64,000 nucleotides of DNA, taken from contig CAIWFH010000146.1 of the NCBI GenBank assembly GCA_903911925.1, forward strand, positions 1 to 64,000. Reading direction: 5' to 3'. Below the pieces are notes generated by a model. That model was not told the DNA's origin and ran no database searches. It was given only the letters and a program-made list of their open reading frames with translations. Origin of the DNA: an uncultured Acidobacteriaceae bacterium. Lineage in GTDB: Bacteria > Acidobacteriota > Terriglobia > Terriglobales > Acidobacteriaceae. The number at the start of each line of letters is the position of its first letter. The stretch's first letter is position 1. This document shows, piece by piece, positions 8,522 to 17,351 of this stretch. The translations under genes were made by a program, and so were the position numbers.

Positions 8522-9328
8522 ATGCCAACCGTTCTTGAAGCCAGCCTCGACGCTGCTGCTCCACCGAATTCCCTTGTTGCAATCAAAGAACGCGTAGAGG
8601 CCGGTCGCCTGCCGTGGACGGGACCGCTGATTCTCGCGGCATTGCGCCCGACGCTCTTCTTCACCGTGCAGGGGCTGCTTGCACTGTTCTACTTTGCGCT
8701 GCATCGCCCGGGACCGTGGCATGAGGCAGGCCGATGGTGGACCGTCTACGGGACAATCGTCGATATCGGCTGCCTGACCGGCCTGCGCATTTTCACGCGA
8801 AAGGAAGGCATTCGGATTCGCGATCTGGTGGGGCCTTTCCGCATGCGCCGTGGACATGATGTTTTCCTGGGACTAGGCATTTTTCTCCTCGTCTTTCCCT
8901 GCATCATCGGCGGAAGCATGCTGGCACAGAGACTGTTGTATGGTTCCCTCGATCCGGCCACTTCGGTCTATTTGACACAACTGCACAAACTGCCCATTTG
9001 GGCATTCGTCTACAGCGTCTTCGTTTGGTGGGTGATCTCTTCGCCAACCGAGGAGATGATCTACCAGGGCTACGCGCTGCCTCGCCTGCGGGCATTGACT
9101 GGACGCACGTGGATCGCCGTGATCGTTGTCGGCTTCTGGTTTGCCGCGCAGCATTCCTTGCTGCCATTTGTGCCTGACGGGAAATACCTGCTCTTCCGCT
9201 TTCTGCAATTTGTTCCAGGGGTGCTTGTGCTCATGGCGATCTATCTGCGTACGAAGCGGCTGGGACCGCTTATCTTTGCGCATTGGTGCATGGACATTCT
9301 GGGCGCCATCATGACCGCGGCGCATTGA
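8522..9328 (+). CDS. CPBP-family intramembrane metalloprotease
   Basis: This 268-residue protein with several membrane helices carries the three CPBP (CAAX protease and bacteriocin-processing) motifs: EEMIYQG at Glu177-Glu178, FAAQH ending at His211, and HWCMD at His254 to Asp258. In the first motif the usual EExxxR has Gln at the Arg position (residue 182). The Glu and His residues that would bind the catalytic metal are all present, so activity is plausible. Bacterial members are mostly uncharacterised, with some giving bacteriocin immunity. The ATG lies about 60 bases after the DUF4149 gene. No prenylated substrate or bacteriocin gene is seen nearby. Confidence 0.85.
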   Translation: MPTVLEASLDAAAPPNSLVAIKERVEAGRLPWTGPLILAALRPTLFFTVQGLLALFYFALHRPGPWHEAGRWWTVYGTIVDIGCLTGLRIFTRKEGIRIRDLVGPFRMRRGHDVFLGLGIFLLVFPCIIGGSMLAQRLLYGSLDPATSVYLTQLHKLPIWAFVYSVFVWWVISSPTEEMIYQGYALPRLRALTGRTWIAVIVVGFWFAAQHSLLPFVPDGKYLLFRFLQFVPGVLVLMAIYLRTKRLGPLIFAHWCMDILGAIMTAAH

Positions 9329-9330
9329 GA

Positions 9331-9458
9331 ATCAGTGGTCAGTGGTCAGGGTTCAGTTTCCCGGCCCGGTTGCCCAGAAGCTGCCCTGCGATTCCGCCAA
9401 ATAAGGTCTCGCTGTTCTTGCTTCTCGGGCCCCGGTCCCTTGTCCCTAGTCTCTGTCT
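9331..9458. repeat. Low-complexity intergenic repeats
   Basis: Two short low-complexity tracts lie between the CPBP gene and ychF: tandem TCAGTGG units at 9331-9350, and GGTCCCTTGTCCCTAGTC-like units at 9429-9458 that match the tract before uvrB. No gene is seen in this 190-base gap. Confidence 0.5.
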
Positions 9459-9520
9459 TGTATCATCGAAGAGGCCCTGAAGCGCGCAATGCATCGTGCA
9501 GGGGCTGAGGCAGGAAGCTC

Positions 9521-10600
9521 ATGAAAACTGGAATTATCGGCCTGCCACAGGTGGGCAAGACATCTCTGTTCAAGATTCTGACCAAGGCGCGGCTGGAGGA
9601 GCGGGGACACTCGCGCCAGGAGCATATTGGCGTGGCCCGCGTGCCCGACGACCGGCTTGACAAGCTCTCAGCTCTCTACTCGCCGAAGAAAACCACCTAC
9701 GCCTCGGTGGAATACGTAGACGTGGCGGCCATCGGTCAGGAAGCGCTGAAGGAAACCGCATTCCTGGCCAGTTTGCGCCAGGTCGACGCGCTGATCCACG
9801 TGCTGCGCGCGTTTGAGGACGACGCGATTCCGCACGTCGGGCCCGTCGATCCCTTGCGCGACATCAAGAACGTCGATTTCGACCTGATGATCAGCGACCT
9901 TACCCAGATTGAAAAGCGTCTGGAGCGGCTGGAAAAGGATCTGAAGAAGGGGCGCACCACCGACCTGGAGCACGAACAGGCTCTGCTGTTGCGTTCGAAA
10001 GAAGCGCTCGAGAAAGAAGTGCCGCTGCGCGAGTTGGAGATGACCAACGAGGAGAAGAAGCTGATCAAGGGCTTCATGTTCCTTTCGCAAAAGCCGATTC
10101 TCTACGTGCTGAACATTGGAGAAAGCACCACCCTGGGCGCCGACCTGGAGGCGGCGGTGAGCCGCTGGAAGCTGGATGAGGTAGCCCACCGGCCCAACGC
10201 CGGCGCAACCGCAATCTGCGGCAAGGTTGAAGCTGAGCTGGCAGAGATGGACGACGACGAAGCGGCCGAGTTCCTGGGCAGCTACGGCCTGCATGAAAGC
10301 GGACTGGTGCGCCTGATTCGCAAGAGCTATGAGTTGCAGGGGCTGATCAGCTTCTTCACTGCGGGGGAAGACGAATGCCGCGCGTGGACGATTCCCTTTG
10401 GCTCCAAGGCTCCGCAGGGCGCGGGGGCGATTCACACCGACCTGGAGCACCATTTCATTCGCGCTGAAACCATCCGCTGGGACGCGCTGCTCGAAGCCGG
10501 CTCCGAGGCCGCTGCCCGCAGCAAAGGAACCCTGCGGCTTGAAGGCAAGGAATACGTTGTGCAGGATGGCGATGTGATGCACATCCGGCACAGCGGGTAA
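9521..10600 (+). CDS. ychF: YchF-family GTP/ATP-binding protein
   Basis: YchF (EngD) is an Obg-family P-loop NTPase that preferentially hydrolyses ATP and interacts with ribosomes. The G1 loop GLPQVGKTS is at residues 7-15, a coiled-coil insertion spans roughly residues 120-190, the family's NxxE in place of NKxD appears as LNIGES, and the last 85 residues form the TGS domain (FFTAGEDECRAWTI onward). The 359-residue length fits. The G1 loop differs from the common GLPNVGKST and the NKxD-type region is short, so this is a divergent member. The ATG is well placed at the start of strand beta1. The ZIP gene follows after six bases, so the two may be cotranscribed. Confidence 0.9.
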   Translation: MKTGIIGLPQVGKTSLFKILTKARLEERGHSRQEHIGVARVPDDRLDKLSALYSPKKTTYASVEYVDVAAIGQEALKETAFLASLRQVDALIHVLRAFEDDAIPHVGPVDPLRDIKNVDFDLMISDLTQIEKRLERLEKDLKKGRTTDLEHEQALLLRSKEALEKEVPLRELEMTNEEKKLIKGFMFLSQKPILYVLNIGESTTLGADLEAAVSRWKLDEVAHRPNAGATAICGKVEAELAEMDDDEAAEFLGSYGLHESGLVRLIRKSYELQGLISFFTAGEDECRAWTIPFGSKAPQGAGAIHTDLEHHFIRAETIRWDALLEAGSEAAARSKGTLRLEGKEYVVQDGDVMHIRHSG

Positions 10601-10606
10601 CGCGGG

Positions 10607-11332
10607 ATGCTCAAGTTATCTCTTTTGCTCGGCGCCATAGCCGCGTTGGCCGATGTGGCCGGCGGCCTTGTGCTAGTGCGGGCCAAAGGCGTGGAGCAAT
10701 ACCTGCGCTACTTTGTCGCTCTCGGCGCGGGCTTTCTCATCGCCACTGCCATTCTGGAGATGATGCCTGAAGGCCTGCGGCTCAGCCCGCGGCTGGGTCC
10801 GGTGCTCATCATGGGCGGGTACTGCGTGGTGCATCTGCTTGAGCACACCATTAACGCCCACTTCCACTACGGCGAAGAGACGCACCAAGATGAGTTCATC
10901 TCGCGACACACGGGAAATTCCGTGCTGGTTGGGCTCAGCGTTCATGCGCTTTTCGACGGCGTGGCCATCGGCTCGGGGTTTGCGTTGCACGAGTGGCTTG
11001 GCTGGCTGATCTTTCTGGCAATCCTGCTCCACAAGGCGCCGGAGGGCTTTACCATGGCCAGCGTAATGCTGGCCAGCGGACGCAGCCGTACAGCCGCACT
11101 CTTCTCGGCCGTGGCGCTGGCGGCGGCAACCCTGGCCGGCGTGCTGGTGATCGGGCTTGCGCCAACTCTGGTTCTGTACGGGCTTCCTGTTTCAGCAGGC
11201 GTGGCTCTTTATGTGGGCGCAACCGACCTCGTTCCCGAGGTCAACCGCGAACCGGGCATTCGCATGGCGCTGGTGTTTTTCGCCGGCGTGGCGGGGTTCC
11301 TGCTGCTGCGGACGATGCTGCCGGCGCTGTAG
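10607..11332 (+). CDS. ZIP-family divalent metal transporter
   Basis: The 241-residue inner-membrane protein has about eight helices. The two metal-binding helices are clear: HALFDGVAIGSG with His113 and Asp117, and HKAPEGF with His142 and Glu146. ZIP proteins import zinc, iron or manganese into the cytoplasm. A His-rich loop (HFHYGEETHQDE, about residues 85-96) lies between helices 3 and 4, as in many ZIP transporters. It begins six bases after ychF and ends 32 bases before the convergent glycosyltransferase. The metal cannot be told from sequence. Confidence 0.9.
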   Translation: MLKLSLLLGAIAALADVAGGLVLVRAKGVEQYLRYFVALGAGFLIATAILEMMPEGLRLSPRLGPVLIMGGYCVVHLLEHTINAHFHYGEETHQDEFISRHTGNSVLVGLSVHALFDGVAIGSGFALHEWLGWLIFLAILLHKAPEGFTMASVMLASGRSRTAALFSAVALAAATLAGVLVIGLAPTLVLYGLPVSAGVALYVGATDLVPEVNREPGIRMALVFFAGVAGFLLLRTMLPAL

Positions 11333-11364
11333 GGACTTATTGACTGCCCTGGCGATACAGAACT

Positions 11365-12174
11365 TCAGCCCCGGCCCCAAAATGCGTATTTCGCAGCGTA
11401 GAGCCTGGCCAGGAGCAGGGCGTAGTCCCATGCGACCTTGAAGTTCGCCTTGCTTGAACCCCGGCTGCGCAGGCCGAAGGCAAACGGTATCTCCGCGACC
11501 GATCCGATTTCGCCGCGCACCAGCACTTCAAGCAGCAGTTTGAAGCCCGTCCTTTGGAAAATGCCCTGGCGCAGGCAACTGCTGCGCACCATGAAATAGC
11601 CCGACATCGGATCCTGGGCGTGGGCCTGCCTGGTTTGCAACGGCCATGTGACCCAGACTGCGGCAGCCGAGAGAAATTTGCGAACCGGGCTCCATTCGCC
11701 CAGCTGGCCGCCCTCGGTGTAGCGGCTGCCGATGGCCAGATCGCAGCCGTCCTGAACAGCCGCAAGCAACTGCGGCAACAGTTCAGGCGGGTGCTGCAGG
11801 TCGCCGTCCATCACTCCCAGAATAGGGGCGTCCGTGCGCTGCCATCCATAGAGAATGGCGCCGGATAGACCTTTCTCGCCCTTGCGAACCAGCAAACGCA
11901 CGCGCGGATCCTGTGCCGCAACCGCGGAAACGATAGCGTCGGTGCCGTCGCGGCTGTCGTCGTCAACCACAAGAATTTCGTAGGGGACATTGAGCGGATC
12001 GAGCACTGCGCGAACGTGGTCAAGCAACCCGTGAATGTTCTCCGCTTCGCGAAGCGTGGGAATGACCAGGGCAAGCTTCTGCCTGGAGCCCTGGCCCGCC
12101 TCTTCCGGCTGGGACGAGGCTGCAGGAGTGGAGTCCACAGAAATATCAGCTATGGCAGTCATTGTTGAGGGCAT
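11365..12174 (-). CDS. GT2-family glycosyltransferase, polyprenyl-phosphate sugar transferase type
   Basis: This is a GT-A fold enzyme of the dolichol-phosphate mannosyltransferase type, expected to move a sugar from a nucleotide donor to a lipid phosphate at the inner face of the membrane. Motifs are LVIPTLREAENI at the N-terminus, VVDDDSRDGT for nucleotide binding, MDGDLQHPPELL as the metal-binding DxD region, and a QDPMSGYF stretch near the acceptor site. No C-terminal membrane anchor is evident. The start is uncertain: ATG 12174 leaves 36 residues before the first strand; ATG 12291 would add 39 low-complexity residues. Neither has a good ribosome site. The divergent neighbour is a polytopic membrane protein with features of GT-C enzymes, so a lipid-linked sugar pathway is possible. 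Confidence 0.85.
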   Translation of the reverse strand: MPSTMTAIADISVDSTPAASSQPEEAGQGSRQKLALVIPTLREAENIHGLLDHVRAVLDPLNVPYEILVVDDDSRDGTDAIVSAVAAQDPRVRLLVRKGEKGLSGAILYGWQRTDAPILGVMDGDLQHPPELLPQLLAAVQDGCDLAIGSRYTEGGQLGEWSPVRKFLSAAAVWVTWPLQTRQAHAQDPMSGYFMVRSSCLRQGIFQRTGFKLLLEVLVRGEIGSVAEIPFAFGLRSRGSSKANFKVAWDYALLLARLYAAKYAFWGRG

Positions 12175-12329
12175 CTCTAATGGGGACGCTACAAATAAGT
12201 ATATGGGACCTGCACGGCTGCCGCCTGAGCCCAAGGACTTCAGAGCATTGCCCAGGGCTGACGCGGCGTGCTCGGGTCCACTACAATCCATGTTGAAGCT
12301 CGAAAAAATCCAGGCAGGCGACCGACGAG

Positions 12330-13835
12330 GTGCAAGGGCTGAGCGACGTGAAAGACTCCCGTAAACGCAATACCTTGTTGGTCTTGCTATTTTCTTTTCT
12401 TTCGTTTTTTGTGATGGGGTACCACCCAGGTTTGGAAGATGACGGAGTATATCTTGCCGCCGTCAAGTACCGGCTGAACCCCGCGCTTTACCCACATAAC
12501 AGCATCTTTTTTCGCATACAGATGCAGGCCACTTTCTTTGACAACTGGATGGCAGCCTTTGTGCGCCTTACCGGCATCCGGGTCGATTACGCGGAGTTGC
12601 TTTGGCAGTTCGCTTCGATTGTGGCGATCCTGGCCTGCTGCCGGGGAATCGCAGCGAAACTCTTCAACGGAGAGCGGGCGCAATGGGCCGGTGTGGCAAT
12701 GGTCGGCGCCCTGTTCACCCTCCCGGTGGCGGGAACTGCGCTATTCCTCGTCGATCAGCATCTTCATCCCCGCACGCTGGCAACGGCGTTGGTCTTGCTT
12801 GCAGTGTGGCTCGTTCTGGCAGGCAGGCGTCTGGCGGCTGTGCCAGTCCTTTTGGTTTCGCTCCTGCTGCATCCCATCATGACTCTGTTTGGCGCTTCTT
12901 TTTGCGTCTTCCTTGCGGTTGCCAGTGCGGACCCGATTCACGATTGGCTGCGGACGCGGGGCCGCGCGCGACTCGGCATGGGCACGGCGGCGTTTATTCC
13001 GCTGGGGTGGCTTTTCGATCCGCCTTCAGCCATCTGGCACAAGGCTGTGGGTACGCGCGGCTATCTCTTCCTCGACCGATGGGCCTGGTATGAGTGGCTG
13101 GGGGCGGTGGCGCCACTGCTGCTGTTTTGGCTGCTGTGGCGCATGGCCGGCAAACGCGGCGAGACCCCGCTTGCCCGGTTTGCCCTTGCCGTCTTCCTCT
13201 TCGGATTGTTCCATGAGGTACTTGCCATCGTTGTCTGGGGCATGCCTGCCCTGGTCCGCTTCGCTCCCATGCAGCCCATGCGTTTTCTTCACCTGGTCTA
13301 CCTCTTCATGGCTCTGATCGGCGGCTGCCTGATCGGCAAGTATCTATTGCGTGCCAGCGTCTGGCGCTGGGCTGCCTTCCTGCTCGTGTTCAACGCCGGC
13401 ATGTTTGCCGCGCAGCGGTATCAGTTCAGCGGCAGCCAACATCTCGAACTGCCGGGAAGGTCGCCCACGAATCCCTGGCTGCAGGCATTCTCCTGGATTC
13501 GCATGAACACGCCCAAGGACGCGTACTTTGCACTGGATCCTTATTACCTGGCGGCGCCGGGCGAGGACTATCACGGCTTCCGCGCGCTGGCGGAACGCAG
13601 CCAGTTGGCCGACGCCGTGAAAGACACCGCTGTGGTGGGGCTCTTTCCCGCGCTGGCTCCCGCATGGGACCAGCAGGTAGAGGCACAGAAAGGCTGGCCG
13701 CATTTTCAGCTTGCCGACTTCAATCGCCTGAAAGCGGAGTTTGGCGTCAACTGGGTGGTGGTCTCCTATCCCCCGCCGGATGGCCTCACTTGCCGATGGC
13801 ACAACGCAGGCATTTCTGTATGCCAGGTGCCGTGA
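12330..13835 (+). CDS. Polytopic membrane protein, possibly GT-C glycosyltransferase-like
   Basis: The protein of about 500 residues has ten or so hydrophobic helices followed by a soluble C-terminal domain from about residue 390. Early in the chain an acidic loop (YHPGLEDDGVYLA) follows the first helix, which is where GT-C glycosyltransferases carry a catalytic Asp/Glu. The C-terminal part (DAYFALDPYYLAAPGEDYHG onward) also recalls the periplasmic domains of that class. I cannot name a family, so the glycosyltransferase idea is an inference. The start may be GTG 12330 or GTG 12348, neither with a strong ribosome site. It diverges from the GT2 gene, which could supply lipid-linked sugars. Confidence 0.65.
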   Translation: MQGLSDVKDSRKRNTLLVLLFSFLSFFVMGYHPGLEDDGVYLAAVKYRLNPALYPHNSIFFRIQMQATFFDNWMAAFVRLTGIRVDYAELLWQFASIVAILACCRGIAAKLFNGERAQWAGVAMVGALFTLPVAGTALFLVDQHLHPRTLATALVLLAVWLVLAGRRLAAVPVLLVSLLLHPIMTLFGASFCVFLAVASADPIHDWLRTRGRARLGMGTAAFIPLGWLFDPPSAIWHKAVGTRGYLFLDRWAWYEWLGAVAPLLLFWLLWRMAGKRGETPLARFALAVFLFGLFHEVLAIVVWGMPALVRFAPMQPMRFLHLVYLFMALIGGCLIGKYLLRASVWRWAAFLLVFNAGMFAAQRYQFSGSQHLELPGRSPTNPWLQAFSWIRMNTPKDAYFALDPYYLAAPGEDYHGFRALAERSQLADAVKDTAVVGLFPALAPAWDQQVEAQKGWPHFQLADFNRLKAEFGVNWVVVSYPPPDGLTCRWHNAGISVCQVP

Positions 13836-13844
13836 AGGAAGGGG

Positions 13845-13996
13845 TTAGGGGTAAGGGTTAGGAATGAGGCGACAGGTTTGAACCTATGTGGAATCCGAGC
13901 CTCGGGATTGCCCAAACCAAGCGATTGATCCCGTCTGTCAGTGCCGCGGCGCCAAGGTGAACCCGGCGAAGGCCCTTACCCCTAATCCCTATCCCC
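13845..13996. repeat. Inverted G-rich repeat with G-quadruplex motif
   Basis: A 13-base sequence TTAGGGGTAAGGG at 13845-13857 recurs in inverted form at 13973-13985. The second copy extends to CCCC at 13996, so the minus strand reads four runs of three or four G separated by TAT, TAAT-type and TTA-type spacers, which is a canonical G-quadruplex motif. The stretch fills the 240-base gap between the polytopic membrane protein and the histidine-kinase-like gene. The enclosed 115 bases show no gene. Confidence 0.5.
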
Positions 13997-14075
13997 TCAT
14001 CGCTGTTTTTTGCGTCTTGGGGGCCGTTTCCCGCAAAATGGAAGTACCACCCTTTTCCGGTATGGAGACCGGGCC

Positions 14076-15482
14076 ATGCTCAATCTTACCCAGCGATTGA
14101 TTCTCGGCTGCGTGCTGCTCGCCGGCCTGACCGTAGGCCTGGTTCTGGCCACCCATAGTGCCCTGGCCGCAGCCGGCCAGTTGACGCTCGCTGCCTTGTT
14201 CGTGGGAGCCGCGGTGCTTGTCGAGGTGGCGACCATTGCGATGGTTCTAAGGCCCATCCGCAGGCTTGCCCGCGATGCCCGGTTGATCGCCCAGGGAAAC
14301 CTGGAACACCGGGTGGAGTGGAGCAGCCGCGACGCCTTTGGACAAATCGCCGCGGAGATGAACCGCATCGTGGTTCGGTTGCGCGAGTTGCGGGACTCGG
14401 AAGCGGGTCGCCGCCAGATGGAGTATCAACTCTCCGATGCCGTTCTGCAGTCCATCTTTGAGCCCATCATTGTGACCGACGCCAAAGGCCATCTGCTCAA
14501 GGTGAATCAGGCTGCCGTGGAACTGTTGGGAGAAGCCGCCACCGACCGCATGGCGCTGGCCAATACGCCGGGGGGCGACAAGATACTCAGCGCCATCCGC
14601 GACGCCGTTTCGATGCAGAAGGCCGTTGCCGCAGAAGACGAAGCGGCCATGCTGCCCTTGCGCATTGGCAAGAAGGAACGCAGTTACCGGCTGCGCACCA
14701 CGCCCATGCGCGACTCAGAGGGCCGCCTGCTTGGCACGGTGACGACGCTTGAAGATGTAACCAGCCTGCAGGACATTGACCGCTTCAAGACCCAGTTCAT
14801 CGCCGTAGCCAGCCGTAAACTGCGCGACCCGCTCATGCAACTGCGCCGCGGCCTGTATGCGCTGGGCCAGGGCTTTGGCGGAGAGTTGCGCCCGTTGCAG
14901 AGCGAACTGGTGGCCGAGGCCAGCCAGGAATCGGAAAAGCTCGACGACTTGATGGCCGACCTGATTGAAGTGGCGGAGTTGGATACCGGCAAGCGCGAAT
15001 TCAAGCAGGAGCGGCTGCGCCCGCTGCAGGCACTGGGCGAGGCGCGGGACCGCTACTGCGACGCGGCAGCGCAAAAACACATTCGTGTCGACGTGCAGGC
15101 TTACGCCGATCTCTCTGTTGTGCAGGCAGACCGCCGTGCCTTGCGCTCCATCCTGGATAACCTGCTGGCCAATGCCATCCGGTACACCCCCGACGATGGA
15201 GAGATCCTGATGGCCGCCGAGGAAATCAAGGACTTTGTCCAGTTCACGGTGCGGGATACCGGCCGGGGCATTGAGGCCGAGCGTTTGAGCACCATCTTCG
15301 ACCGCTTCAACCCATTCTCAGAGAGCGGCTCTGGCCTTGGCCTGGCACTGGTACGGCGACTGGTGGAGTCCCTGGGCGGGCAAATCGCGGTTGAGAGCAG
15401 GCTGGGAAATGGATCCGCGTTCCGCTTCACCTTGCCGGTTGCAGCTGTAGAGCAAGTGCGTCATCCCGTAGAGGCGGGCTAA
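14076..15482 (+). CDS. Sensor histidine kinase-like protein without phosphoacceptor His
   Basis: The 468-residue protein has two N-terminal membrane helices (residues 7-58), a HAMP-like linker (to about 110), a PAS-like domain (about 120-230), a dimerisation helix and a full HATPase domain. The ATP-binding boxes are intact: LDNLLANAIRYTP (residues 360-372), VRDTGRGIE (392-400) and SGSGLGLALV (417-426). The H box reads ASRKLRDPL at 245-253 where ASHELRTPL is expected, so Arg247 replaces the phosphorylated His. It can probably bind ATP but not autophosphorylate in the usual way. The start ATG 14076 has GGAG upstream. The KdpD sensor-half gene follows after three bases. No response regulator is next to it. 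Confidence 0.85.
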   Translation: MLNLTQRLILGCVLLAGLTVGLVLATHSALAAAGQLTLAALFVGAAVLVEVATIAMVLRPIRRLARDARLIAQGNLEHRVEWSSRDAFGQIAAEMNRIVVRLRELRDSEAGRRQMEYQLSDAVLQSIFEPIIVTDAKGHLLKVNQAAVELLGEAATDRMALANTPGGDKILSAIRDAVSMQKAVAAEDEAAMLPLRIGKKERSYRLRTTPMRDSEGRLLGTVTTLEDVTSLQDIDRFKTQFIAVASRKLRDPLMQLRRGLYALGQGFGGELRPLQSELVAEASQESEKLDDLMADLIEVAELDTGKREFKQERLRPLQALGEARDRYCDAAAQKHIRVDVQAYADLSVVQADRRALRSILDNLLANAIRYTPDDGEILMAAEEIKDFVQFTVRDTGRGIEAERLSTIFDRFNPFSESGSGLGLALVRRLVESLGGQIAVESRLGNGSAFRFTLPVAAVEQVRHPVEAG

Positions 15483-15485
15483 GCC

Positions 15486-16613
15486 ATGGCAGAGATCGTA
15501 TTGGAGAAGAAGCCGGAACTGGCCAAGCTGCGAATCTACATCGGGGCGGCGCCGGGTGTGGGCAAAACCTACCACATGCTCAACGACGCCTACATGATGA
15601 AACATCAGCAGGGCGTGGATGTGGTCATCGGCCTGGTTGAGCCGCACGGGCGCAAGGATACTGAAGCGCGCATTCGCGACCTGGAGGTTGTGCCTCTGCG
15701 CGAAATCCCCTACAAGGGCGTCACGTTGAAAGAGATGGATGTCGACGCCATTTTGGCCCGGCACCCGCATACCGTGGTGGTGGACGAACTGGCCCACACC
15801 AATGTTCCCGGCAGCAAGAACAAGAAGCGCTACGAAGACGTGCTTGAGCTGCTCGACGCCGGCATTAACGTGATGACCGCCGTCAACATTCAGCATCTTG
15901 AAACGCTGAACGACGCCGTAAACCGCTCGGCCAATACCGTCATCCGCGAAACCGTCCCCGACAACTTCTTCAAGCGCGCCGACGAAGTGCTCAATATCGA
16001 CATCACGGTCGATGAGTTGCGCACGCGGCTGCGGGCGGGAAAAATCTACGCCGCCGAGAAGGTTGAGCAGTCACTGGCCAACTTCTTCCGCAAGGGCAAC
16101 CTGAACATGCTGCGCGAACTGGCGCTGCGCACCACGGCCGAGCAGGTAAGCAGCAGAGCCTCGGAATATCGCCGCACCCAGGGCCTTGAGCAGGCGCCGA
16201 TTCCAGAAAAGGTGATGGTGTGCCTCAGCACCCGGCCTGGCACGGAGCGCCTGCTGCGCATCGGTGCCCGTGTAGCCGGCCGTCTGGCCACCAACTGGTA
16301 CGCCGTCTACGTGACCCGGCCCGACGACGATAAAGGCCACGGCGATCCGGAAGCATTTCACCGGCTGGAAGAGTACCAGCGCATGGCGCGGGACCTGGGA
16401 GCGAAGGTGGTCATGCTCACCGACCGCAACGTCTCCGACGCCCTGATCCGCTTTGCCCAGCAGGAGAACATCTCCCACGTGATCTTCGGCCAGTCGGCCC
16501 GCTCGCGCTGGGACATTCTGCTGCGCGGCTCGGTGCTCAACCGCTTCCTCTCCGAAGTTCGAGACGTATCGGTGCAGATTGTGCCGATGGCTAAGCCGTT
16601 GCGCAAGGCGTGA
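15486..16613 (+). CDS. KdpD N-terminal sensor domain plus universal stress domain, no kinase
   Basis: This 375-residue cytoplasmic protein matches only the first half of the potassium sensor KdpD. Residues 1-210 form the KdpD domain, with the P-loop-like GAAPGVGKTYHML (about 20-32), VVDELAHTNVPGSKNKKRYE and the NIQHLETLND signature. Residues 230-375 form a universal-stress-protein-like domain ending in FGQSARSRWDILLRGS. The membrane helices and kinase core of full KdpD are absent. Truncated, non-kinase KdpD proteins are known near kdp operons in some bacteria, but no kdpABC is in the window. The gene starts three bases after the kinase-like gene, so together they resemble a split KdpD-type sensor. 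Confidence 0.9.
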   Translation: MAEIVLEKKPELAKLRIYIGAAPGVGKTYHMLNDAYMMKHQQGVDVVIGLVEPHGRKDTEARIRDLEVVPLREIPYKGVTLKEMDVDAILARHPHTVVVDELAHTNVPGSKNKKRYEDVLELLDAGINVMTAVNIQHLETLNDAVNRSANTVIRETVPDNFFKRADEVLNIDITVDELRTRLRAGKIYAAEKVEQSLANFFRKGNLNMLRELALRTTAEQVSSRASEYRRTQGLEQAPIPEKVMVCLSTRPGTERLLRIGARVAGRLATNWYAVYVTRPDDDKGHGDPEAFHRLEEYQRMARDLGAKVVMLTDRNVSDALIRFAQQENISHVIFGQSARSRWDILLRGSVLNRFLSEVRDVSVQIVPMAKPLRKA

Positions 16614-16631
16614 GAATCTCAAGTGTCGCGA

Positions 16632-17300
16632 CTACTTGGTCATGCTGATCTCAAAGCCGAGATCTTCCTCCAGGATGTGCACCCGGCTGAAGTTGGCTTG
16701 CGCCAGCATCTGCTGGAACTGCTCCCGGGTGTAGGCGCTCTTGATCAGGAAGTATCGAAAAACAAGCTTGGTCATCATCCGGCTGATCCGGGACAGGCCC
16801 AATCCATCCACGTAACGGCTGGCATTGGCTGGTGACGCATTTCGGCTGAGATCGATGATCACTGCCTTTCGTCCGGGCTTAAGCACGCGGCACATTTCCT
16901 GCAACGCTAGCACCGGCTGGGCAAAGTTCTTGAAGGCCGCGCGGCAAAGCAGGAAATCGAAGCTGTCTTTCGGAAAAGGCAGGCTGGAGGCGGAGCCTTG
17001 CTTGAAGTCCACCTTGACGCCTGCTTCGGCGGCCTTTTGCGTTGCAATCTCGACCATGGTGCGGCTGATGTCGAGTCCGGTGATGGTGTGAGAGCCGAGC
17101 TTGGCCAACTCGATGCAGAAATAGCCAGGGCCCGGCGCAACTTCGAGCACAGAACTTCCCTGCTGGATTTCGCCCGATACGCGGTGCGCGAGCTCGGTGA
17201 ATTCCTTCATCATCTCGCCTGTGTTTTTTGCGTACCACTTGGCCTGGCGGCCTTCGATGCCGCGGTCGCGATGGGGCGTAGGCATAGCAATTGTTGTCAT
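16632..17300 (-). CDS. Class I SAM-dependent methyltransferase
   Basis: The 222-residue soluble protein has the Rossmann-type methyltransferase core. Motif I is VLEVAPGPGYF at about residue 51, the acidic residue of strand 2 is in TGLDISRTM, and LCRAAFKNFAQP corresponds to the post-strand 4 region, as in UbiE and related methyltransferases. The substrate is unknown. ATG 17300 is preferred over 17345 because CGGAGG lies five bases before it. It is the last gene of the five-gene minus-strand operon headed by the DUF2089 gene, about 50 bases after the preceding SHOCT-like gene, and it converges on the KdpD-like gene with an 18-base gap. Confidence 0.85.
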   Translation of the reverse strand: MTTIAMPTPHRDRGIEGRQAKWYAKNTGEMMKEFTELAHRVSGEIQQGSSVLEVAPGPGYFCIELAKLGSHTITGLDISRTMVEIATQKAAEAGVKVDFKQGSASSLPFPKDSFDFLLCRAAFKNFAQPVLALQEMCRVLKPGRKAVIIDLSRNASPANASRYVDGLGLSRISRMMTKLVFRYFLIKSAYTREQFQQMLAQANFSRVHILEEDLGFEISMTK

Positions 17301-17351
17301 TGTGTCCTCCGGTTTGTTGAGGGTGCGCTTTGCGCCATGTGGCACACGGGC

